64,000 nt of DNA from Dromaius novaehollandiae (lineage: Eukaryota; Chordata; Aves; Casuariiformes; Dromaiidae): positions 18,381,501 through 18,445,500 of the forward strand of contig NC_088099.1 in assembly GCF_036370855.1 (NCBI RefSeq). The letters run 5' to 3'. The first letter of the stretch is position 1; each line of letters starts with the position of its first letter. The translations under genes were made by a program, and so were the position numbers. Below are positions 55,036 to 64,000 of this stretch, piece by piece. Below the pieces are notes generated by a model. It did not search any database. It saw only the letters and a program-made list of their open reading frames with translations, and was not told where the DNA came from.

Positions 55036-56774
55036 GTTCAGCATTTCACTTCTCTCAAACTCAGGTTTGAGAAGTTACTGAGGAAAGCATTCAGCTAGTC
55101 CTAGTCCAATTAAGTAAAAGCACATATGTTTGCACATGAACTGCATTGGCTTTTATCTTCTTTATAATAGAATTCAATTATTATTTATCAGGATAGCTAA
55201 CAAAATAGATACCTGTGTTGGAAGAGTTTTCAAGAGGAAATTGGCAGCTGCATAACACAATTTTCTGGTTCACTCAGAAAATAATAGAACTGTTCTTTTG
55301 TTTGAAAACTCATTTCTTTTCAATTTCATAAAATACGATAGCAATTTAAACTCACTGTGTCCTAACATGTGTCTCACTTCTGCCACTGAGACATAAGGTC
55401 AGGCCCAGGTGATTAATCTGCAACTAAAACCCTGCAACTCCTGTGCACTAAAACTTGTAGTTCAATGTGAATATTTTGGATTCTCTGACCTTGTGATGCC
55501 CATGATTTTCCACTGCCTTTATATTAATCTGTATGGTTTACATACTGCCAGGCTGTAGCCCAAGAGCTCCAGAAGATTCAGGAAAGGTGGCAGGCAATGA
55601 TTCCATAACTCAGTTACACTTGTCCATAACTCATCTCTAACAGGTTGCAGCTTGCATGTTTTATAAACTAAAATGAAAAATTTGAACTAGTGTTTAAACC
55701 AAAACAGAACCCAGAGTGTTTAGGGATTTACTAGCACAGAAAAATTGCCTTGCTGAAGCATATTAATACATACTGCAATACTCAGTCTTTCATTAAACTT
55801 TACCAAAATTTAAATTTAGAAATATTTTCCAGCAGTAAATTACAAAATGCATGATCTGTGATTTAAGAGAGTCATGTTCAATAGAAAATCAAAACATTAT
55901 AATGGTGAAAATTAAGAATTCCATTGTATACTTTACTATCTATTTTGGCTTTCTTGTTTTATAGAAATAGCAAATGTTTTAATAATATTTTGCACTTAGG
56001 TTCCATTTAAACAATTTTATTGTTCTGGGAATTGTTTCATTCTATTAATGAATTTTAATTAAATAATTTCTGACATAATACTAAAGGTCAATTTGACCTT
56101 TCTTTCAGATATCACATACAAGTAAGTTTTGTCTGTTCAGCATTTTCTAAATATATATTGATGTGGTATATTCTGTCTTACTTTTTTCAAGTATATTATA
56201 ATAGCCATTCAGATATATATACTAATGATCAAAACTATGGTTTTATTATGCATAAGAATGACAATACCATCCACAAACAGCAATTTTCTTTCCTGTCGTT
56301 CAGTTGTAGGCACACTGTAATAGACATACATGCACTTTACAGTCTCGATCAAGTACTTACTTAAAAGTGTAAATAATACGCACTTTTAATATGACAAATT
56401 AAACTTCAGCCACAGATCTAAATAACATCAAAAAAATCCTTGACGTTGCCCTTTCAGTATGAAATAATATTTCATTTTCTGATTGCATTTAGTCACGTTG
56501 ACTCTTATCCACATACAAATTATGTAAATTAATAAAATAACTCTGAATATTTGTGGAGATGTTTGCAACCCCAAATCTGTATAATTTTCATTTTATTTAA
56601 TCTTGCTATCTCTCAGGAAACTGAAAAGCACTGTAAATTAATTGTTATATCTGTATTTTCCATGCATATATGTACATTTTCCTATGAACTGGGCAAGACA
56701 TTTGGAATCGGTTTGTTTGTGGTCTTATTAGTACTTTGATTTTTACTCCAGTAATGCCTTAAGTATTAGTTGAA

Positions 56775-56885
56775 AGTGGGGAACAGAAATACTGGGAGGA
56801 GTAACTTGCCCAGTAGCACACAGGAATTCTGTCAAAGGACTCAGAAGGACCTCTGATATCCAGGTATAACACCTTCCTTTTAAAA
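56775..56885 (-). mobile_element. MIR-like SINE remnant
   Basis: The + strand shows gtaacttgcccagtagcaca followed by caggaattctgtcaaagg, matching the complement of the MIR/CORE-SINE body (AACTTGCCCAAGGTCACACA and flanks). It is old and short, so the family call is tentative. Confidence 0.5.
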
Positions 56886-57839
56886 CTGTCCTTCCTCTAG
56901 TGTCAGTTAGGACAATTCTGAACTTCGATACAGGTCTCGGGCAAGAGAAAGATCTATGTAAAACCCTATTGTATTGGTCAAATGGTGTAGTTATACCACA
57001 TATGTATTGGAGGGTTCAAACAGAAGGAATAGGGCAATGCATGCCATAATGTGGACTGTACTGCATGAAAAAATTCAGGTTAGACAGTCCACAGGTCTCC
57101 TGTGCAGCTCCTTTACAGCTTCAGCTGTCTGAAAAGCTAATGTTTCCGCCTGCTGGCAGAACATCTGCAAAAGCTTTAATGCAGTTTACCCTTTACAGAG
57201 GTGACTCTAGAGGAAATTTTACATCTTTCTTCCCTAGCCTTACTGAACTGAGATCATGGTTTCACATTTTAAAGCCTTATATTGACTACTGCAACTTTTA
57301 CTTAAGATGGGACATGTGATATTCAAATCTCAGGTCTGTATATTTTATTAGGAAATGTTATCTTTTTACTTTAGCACTGTTGTGGCTCAATCATTTTCAT
57401 TTTTTAAAGAAGAGAAGGAAATATCTAATCAAAAACATTTTGAAAAAAATGGAAAAAATTGAGAAAAACCCCATGGCAATAAAAGTTCATGGAAAAAGAA
57501 AAGAAAACGGGGCTAGAGCAGAAAGCAGGAGGTCATTCACTCCCCCTGCTTGCCTCCAGAACAGGATCAACTTTTTGTGTGTTTTCTTGACAGGTATTTC
57601 TGTAGCTTTTCTTTCTTGTGATGCTGGTTTCATTATTCCTCTAAACAATGTAATTAAAATATTTATTCATTTTATTTATTTAGAATTTAAGTATCCTGGT
57701 CATTAGAAAGTTTTTTTAATGTCTGTCATAAATTAGCCTTGATACCTTGATTTCTTGTCTTATCTGCAAGAACATGGACATGGAGAACAGATGGTTGCCT
57801 TCACAGCCGGTCTTTGCACCTCTTTACTCTCTCCATCTC

Positions 57840-59400
57840 TAGAGTAAGCAGCTTTGGTTCCTTCGTTTTTTCTTTGTAGATTGTACTTTTCAGATATTTT
57901 GCTGTCCTGCTCTGGTCTCTGCTGAGTTAGCCAACAGCTTTTCTGAAGTATGGTGCCTGGAACTGGACATAGTACTGGAATTGTGGCTTTATCAGTGCTG
58001 AACAGAAGGGTGATTGCTTGTGCCTTACAGGTTACAAACCTGTTTATAAGTCTCATTGCCAAGGTTTTTTTTTTTTCTTACCACAGCATTGTGATATTGA
58101 TGACTAACATTTATATTGTTCTCCACTGTTAACACCAGATCTTTTTTCTGGAGTACTGCAAACTAACCATGGTCTTTGGGCTGTATTTGTACAGCTGGTT
58201 TTTCCTGAGTAAGTTTAAAACTTTGAATTTGCCCTTTTGGAATTGCATCTTATTTTTTCCAGATGATTTCTTTAATTTTTTTTTTCATGATTTTGGAGCC
58301 TAATCCTGTTCTCCTGGCTTGGAATCATTTGTATAATTTTGACTATTAATAAGAAACACATAGTCTGAACCAGGACACAGATGAGGAACCCACTTGATGT
58401 ATCTATCCAGTTCGACAGTGAACAATTGGTAGTTACTATCTGAATATATTTTTCCAATCAATTCCAGCTAGGCTTGTTTCCATACTTAATTTACGAGAAT
58501 TTTACATAAGACAGAAACCTTAAGTAAAGCTAATATATACGTCATTTGCTGCTTCTTCCAAATCGACAAGTCTTTTCATAATGAGAAATGAGAGCTCTTT
58601 GTTACAGCTTGTACATGACAATTCCATTTTGGAATCAGTTTAAATAGCCTAGTCTTAAATTTGTTGACTCATCTTTTATCCCACCTTAAAGACAACTATT
58701 GTGTTTGACCTTTCTCAGTTTTTGGGAACATCATTTTTCCTTAGTGATTTTTCAGATAAAATTGCTAATGGCTCTGATGTTACGTCAGCCAATTCCCTCA
58801 GCATCGTAGAATGGATTCCATTAAGCTCAACTACTATGAAAACATCTAATTTATTTAAGTATTCATTGACTAATTATCTCCTTAGCATGAGCAGAGTGTT
58901 TACTTCTTCGTCATTGACATTAAGTATACAGTATTGGAGAATAGTAAAGACTAATGCATAAAAATGCCCTGTTAAGGCTTTAGCCTTCTTGCATTCATTT
59001 ATTGAAAGCTTGCCCTTAACTAACAATTTTCTTGGTCTTGATAATTACCGATGTACCAAACAAAATGATGTTTTTCAGTTGTATGTCCCTTGGTGGTTTT
59101 ATCTTGGTTTGTGTCCTTACATGTTTGAGCTATTCTTTTATCTTCACTCTTAGTCATTTGCTCTTCTCTTCATTGTATGCTTCTTGAGTTTCAGAGAACG
59201 GAAAAGCTCATGATTTTGCTTGATTAGTTTCTTTCTGCACTTCATGTTCTTCATCCTCAATGGGATATTTGCTTTTGTGCTCTTAATGTAATTTCTTTAA
59301 GGAACTAATGACTCTTCTAAGCTTTCTCTTTCCTTAGACTTCTTTCCCTTTAAATCATGCCTTCTGGTTTCCTGAATTTACATAACAGCAATGGATGAGT
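57840..59400 (-). mobile_element. Long degraded CR1-type LINE fragment, antisense
   Basis: About 1.5 kb follows the complement of a sauropsid CR1/L3-like element in order: tatggtgcctggaactggac at 57949, a tatcagtgctgaacagaagg block, gaggaacccacttgatgtat near 58383, aaaattgctaatggctctga near 58757, then gtgctcttaatgtaatttct near 59278. It spans decayed reverse-transcriptase coding sequence. Stops and indels break every frame, so no functional protein is encoded. Confidence 0.8.
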
Positions 59401-60119
59401 TTCTGGCCTCCAACTAGCTGCCTTTTTATTTATGTGCTGTCTGATATACTGCCATTTAAAAACATTGTTCATTTGTGCAACATCCTGGGCAACAAAGTGT
59501 AGAGAGCCTTCAAACTACCCTGACTTATGTTGGGAATCAGAATGACTTCAGCTGCTTTGGGATGTAAAGGCTGCAAAATAAGCATGAAGACATCTTTGGT
59601 AGTTCTATTCATTGTAAAATCTGTTTAACAAACTCACAAAGAAAAAGGTTAAATACTTGAGTCTTAAAACATGTCCCTACAGCTAATTTTGTTTTTATTC
59701 CCCCATTAGAACTCTCTTGTGTGGCTTAAGAAAATGTAGAATGAGATTAAATACTAATTGTACCAAATATTCGTACCAGCAACTAAGTGCTAGCTATTTT
59801 CTACCATTTTTGTTCCTGAGGAGCCATCATAAGTTGAGGTCTTTGAGCAGTGGGGGACATCCTGTATTTGAATGTGTTTCTGCCAGAAGGTGTCAGAAAG
59901 TACTTGGGTATTTCAGAAGCACTGTCCAGCATTCCCTGAGATCCAAAGGAAGATGCCAAGAATAATTTCTGAAAGCATGAGGATTTTTAAATGGAGAAAG
60001 ACAGGACTCTAAACAAGCCAGTGGAAAGGTGGCCTGGATGCAGTCAAAAATGTATGTATCTGTCCTTTTCTGAATTGCAAAGAGTTAAAAAAGAAGATTG
60101 AAGTGACATTAAGTTAATT

Positions 60120-60960
60120 CAGAATGGACTAACTGGCTTATAGAGTCGTCAGTGGGGAAACAGCACCAAATAAGGATGTTTCTAGTGTAGTGGCAGACCT
60201 TGCACTGTTCAACATTTTCATCAGTGTTCTGGATGTCAATGTAAAGTCAGTCCTGAAAAACAGAAATGGCAAAGAGTGTGGAATTACAGGGCAGGCACTC
60301 AAAGGCAGAGCTGAATTGCCTGGTAGCGTGGCTCCATTCACATCAAATGTGCTTCAGTTATGTGGATAAGAACACAGAATTCAGAACATACCTGTACAGT
60401 GGAGGTCTGTATTGTGGACACAGCTACTCTGAAAACTTCTAGGAGTTAGCATGCAAGCAACTGAACAGGGACTCCCACAGCACTCAAATGGCGAAGACAA
60501 CACTGTTTCATAAACAGTACTTTGTAAGCAGGTAGTGAGTAGGCTTAGAAAAGTAAGGTCACGTTGGTGAACAGTGCCCGTAAGACTGATTTGGAACTAG
60601 TGAGACTTGTTCTGGTATCCAAATTTTCAAAAACTATTGAAAAAAATTGTGTTCAGGAAAGAATTACATGTTTATTCAGAGGCTGGAGAAAATGCTAGAC
60701 AGTGAATGCTGTAAGACTTAAGAGCTCAAACTTGTTAGTTTACCAAAAAGTAAATTGAAGAGGCTCTTAATATAGTAAAGTTATCTCATGAAGAAAGATT
60801 ACCAATTATCAAAGAACTCTCTTTAAAGAATCATTGGCCAAAACTGAAGTCGGAGAAGTTCATAATGTTAATACTAAAGATGATTAACCTTTAGATTCTG
60901 TATTACTTGACATCATTAAATCAAGACCGAAGGCATGCCCCAGCCAGATGTAAAGTATGT
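60120..60960 (+). mobile_element. Degraded CR1-type LINE fragment, sense
   Basis: ttcaacattttcatcagtgt at 60208 is the decayed FNIFI reverse-transcriptase motif of CR1. Further on, agacttaagagctcaaactt near 60713, then accaaaaagtaaattgaaga and gccaaaactgaagtcggaga, follow the 3' end of the element. It lies in the opposite orientation to the CR1 copy at 57.8-59.4 kb. Confidence 0.7.
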
Positions 60961-63454
60961 GAGTCAAATGCTAGTTATTTTGCATTATACAAAAATAAAT
61001 GAATCAAATTTAAAGACCTGTGTTATAAAGGCACTCACACTAGGTGGATTAATACTCGTTTTGACATTAATTCTTGATTTGCCTTTTCATCTAGGTTTAA
61101 GAATGAAAAGGTAATTCAGCAACATCTGCACGACACTTCTGTAGCTTTCATCATTACTGAAATGCCTTTTTAAGTTGGGGAAAGAATATCTAGGCAGGCC
61201 CTACTGTAATAGTTATGGAGAAATTTTATCTAAGGAAGATCTCACAGAGTGCTTTTTCTTATCTTCCTCCCATCATGAAAAGTGAGATTGCATTGATAGA
61301 TACCAAATTTATATACAATCTTTTCACTAATATAGCTGACTTTGTATACATACGCTAAAGGTTTTAAGTAGATTAGTCTGTGTATTATAAAAATGTTCAG
61401 TTAAACACTTCAAAAACAAAAGCAAAAGAAAGACAAGCTTTGCTACACATTTTAATTTTGTATAGCCATCTTAATAGTTCTGTAATTCTCAGTTGTGAAC
61501 TCCATGAGCTGAGTGTCGTAATTGAGACATTACACACACATTAGTTAAAAGAAATTTTACTAATTAGTGCAGTGCTGATCCTGTTTTATTTTGATTTAGT
61601 TTGTGAATATTTATATTGTACCACTCTATAGAAAGAGATGCACATTTTAAACTAAATCTGTGTTTAATTTGAAGCCTTAAAATTGATTGTTTATCTGCCA
61701 GTAGAGTTTATTTTGCATCCAGCAGATCAGATTTCAAATGGTAATACAACATGATGCAGATTTTATGTCAACTCAGTGGAGAGGTAACTATTTCCATGCC
61801 TGTTAAAATCTATGCTGTAAGTACTTGCTGCAATGATAATTGCAACAAATAAAAAATAATTGTTGAGAACATCAGTAGTATTTCTTATTTTGTATAACAG
61901 ATGCTTCAGAAAATATGACAAATATTTTATTGTGGTTTTACTTTAGAAACACATTTTAAGCTGTGTTTGCAGTTTTGAAGCAGAAGAAACAGAATGCATA
62001 GATATTTTTCATATGCTGTTCTATTTTTGTTTTCTTATAAGTGAATAAAACATTTTTTAAGAACTTGGACTATGCTGAATATCACATGCCAACCATTATA
62101 TATGTAACAGATAAGAGAAGAATGAATTATTACATTATCTGTAAATGTAGTTTCGCTGTAGGAGAAGCACTCCTCAAAAGGAGAGAGACTGTCAAGTTAG
62201 CCATATACTCCTTACATTTATATAAAATAATAAAAATACAAGTTTTCTCTTTAAATACCTGTTGCAAAATGTTTATAATACAAAGCAAAGTTAGAATAAA
62301 TCTCAAAGTCTGAGCTATATGAAAAGATCACAAACTTCATAAAATGACAACTATCTTTTCAAGCTACAGAATATTCTCTGTAGTTTGGCAATCATACTCT
62401 GTGGATTTTTTTTTTAACCATTTAGACTTTCTGATACCTGTGGATAAACTGATTTCCGTAGGAAACATTTGAGAAATTGCTACAATATTTTATTCCCTAA
62501 GGCATATTTTGCCAAATAGATCTAAATATGTTCTTAAAGCTGGGCACATGTTTCAGCTTCTTCTAGTGTCAAGAACATAGTGATGTTCAAAAAAAAAGAT
62601 AATATGACATAATTGTAGAAATATTCCTTTAGGACAATGCATTATACGTGTTAAAAAATACCTTTATATTTAAGCAGTTTTCTGTGAGGAAAGTCTGTGG
62701 ACAACTGTAGTTAAAAGAAATTAAAATAAAAAATTAACTTTCAAGTACCATCCACTTATACCTCATTGATTATCACAACTGTTTTGTCTAATGAAAGTTA
62801 CTGATCTGAAGCTTCATGAGGTATTTTTCTCACATTTGCATTGAGTGTATTTTCTCACAATTTTCTGCTAGTTTTGTGATATGTATTGAAGGGCATGTTA
62901 AATGTAAAGACTTTGGAACTCTGTATTTGTCTTACTGTTTCTGATTCCTTTACATTTAAGGGATATGATTCACAATTTAAATATTTTTGTTAGATCTACT
63001 TGCTTCGTATTAGCAAGTATTACTCAGTTTTTCAGTGTTCTATATTTCATTATGATATGCACGGATTAACAAATTATTTTCCTCTGGGAAGGGTTGACTC
63101 AAAGTTCTTTACAGTTTCAAAAGTGTCATTTAAAAGAGAGAGGCTGGAGCACAGCTCAGATCTGGATGTGAGCCCAAGCTTCCCTGGAATTCAAAGGCGT
63201 ATGGGAGGTAGAGACTGTAATTTGATTTACTAGGTACACTAAACTGGAGCTTACTCATCAGCACCAGTTGGCATTGTTCGTGCACTCCAGCTTCTATTGC
63301 AGCTACGTGGTAGCTCAGACTCCCGCATTTCTGTGCAGCTCGGTTCGTCCTTGATTTGATTAATTGTATGTCTACATTATAGGTCCAAAAGAAATCATTG
63401 TTATCATACAGTTTAACTTTCTGCCTAACACAGGATAAACTCTTTGATCTTTTT

Positions 63455-64000
63455 TCTACTTTTTGTCTAGTAGCTATGAGTGAAATAGGGCTTATCTTTT
63501 AGAAAACATCCAGTCTTGAGTGAAAACTTTCCACTGCTGTTACCCTTTTAGGTAATTTGTTCCAAAGGATAACTAACCATCCAATGGAAAACTTGCAGTT
63601 TACGCCTCATCTAAATTTGTGTACATTTAACTTCAAGCCATCAAACCTCTGTGCTCTGTGATCACGTTCCTATTCCTCATGGCTGCATTTATTCCACTAT
63701 GAATAAATCATACCTTAACTTACTTTCTGAAAACTAAATAATGCTCCCCATGTCTGTCTTCATGCAGCTATTTTCTGGTCTTATCATCATTCTTATTTCT
63801 CTTCTCTGAATTATCTCCATTTTTTCACTCTCCTTGTAGAACTGTGAAAAGGAAAATTGGACACAGAATTTTGGTAGAGTTGCACAAGTGCCTGAGAAGA
63901 GATAACATCTGTGTTCCTCTTCACTTACACATCCAAAAATTCATTCTTCTAGTCAAATGTTACACTGTAATCTCAAATTCGTATCCAAGATTCCAAGTCA
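63455..64000 (-). mobile_element. CR1-type LINE 3' part, antisense, cut by window end
   Basis: agaaaacatccagtcttgag at 63501, aggtaatttgttccaaagga near 63551, ctgaattatctccatttttt near 63806 and ggacacagaattttggtaga near 63858 follow in order the complement of a CR1/L3-like 3' region. The rest of the copy lies beyond the window. Confidence 0.75.

Larger units (their letters stand above)
45405..64000 (+). other. ODAD2: ODAD2 intron 10, at least 18.6 kb, continues past the window
   Basis: No sequence encoding the next expected segment (GGNQTATVIAL-type start of the first armadillo repeat) was found, so the remaining window is treated as one intron. It holds a 36-bp tandem duplication with a 28-base A run, a GC-richer patch at about 50.1-50.4 kb, a MIR-like trace and three CR1 fragments. 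Open frames in it have no recognisable similarity. Confidence 0.75.

Noticed and set aside
45405..64000. Search for further ODAD2 armadillo exons
   Set aside because: No segment matching the next expected residues was found. Open frames here are short, lie in CR1 relics or have no similarity to armadillo repeats.

Overview
This is vertebrate nuclear DNA, most likely from a bird or a close sauropsid relative. It is AT-rich with many small exons between GT..AG introns. Two genes on the + strand are recognisable by their proteins, and several old, 5'-truncated CR1-type LINE fragments are present. Almost every long open frame in the window is chance; the coding evidence comes from short spliced exons that join in frame into known proteins.

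Layout. (1) 1-5246 is the 3' end of MPP7, a MAGUK-family polarity scaffold. Its last four coding exons encode most of the C-terminal guanylate-kinase-like domain and end at a stop at 5244-5246, followed by an AT-rich 3' UTR. (2) About 6.7-31 kb is intergenic. It has no recognised gene, but it holds an exon-like segment with splice signals at 10562-10664, two unexplained minus-strand open frames at 11.4-12.6 kb, some GC-richer patches and an old CR1 fragment at about 29.2 kb. (3) 30.99-31.68 kb is a CpG-rich promoter. It contains an RFX X-box-like site, as expected for a motile-cilium gene. (4) 31677-45404 is the 5' part of ODAD2 (ARMC4), the outer dynein arm docking-complex armadillo protein. 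Ten coding exons, all joining in frame, encode about 494 residues, up to the start of the armadillo repeats. (5) 45405-64000 is the next ODAD2 intron, which runs past the window edge. It contains at least three CR1 fragments and a MIR-like SINE trace. The remaining ODAD2 exons lie beyond the window.

The head-to-tail order MPP7 then ODAD2 is the same as in mammals, so this is a conserved syntenic block. The genes are not functionally linked: one works at epithelial cell junctions and the other at the ciliary axoneme. I see no CRISPR array, operon, tRNA or rRNA gene, intact transposon or clearly new system. The items most worth checking are the orphan exon-like segment at 10.56 kb, the orphan minus-strand frames at 11.4-12.6 kb, the X-box in the ODAD2 promoter and the possible 5' UTR intron there.
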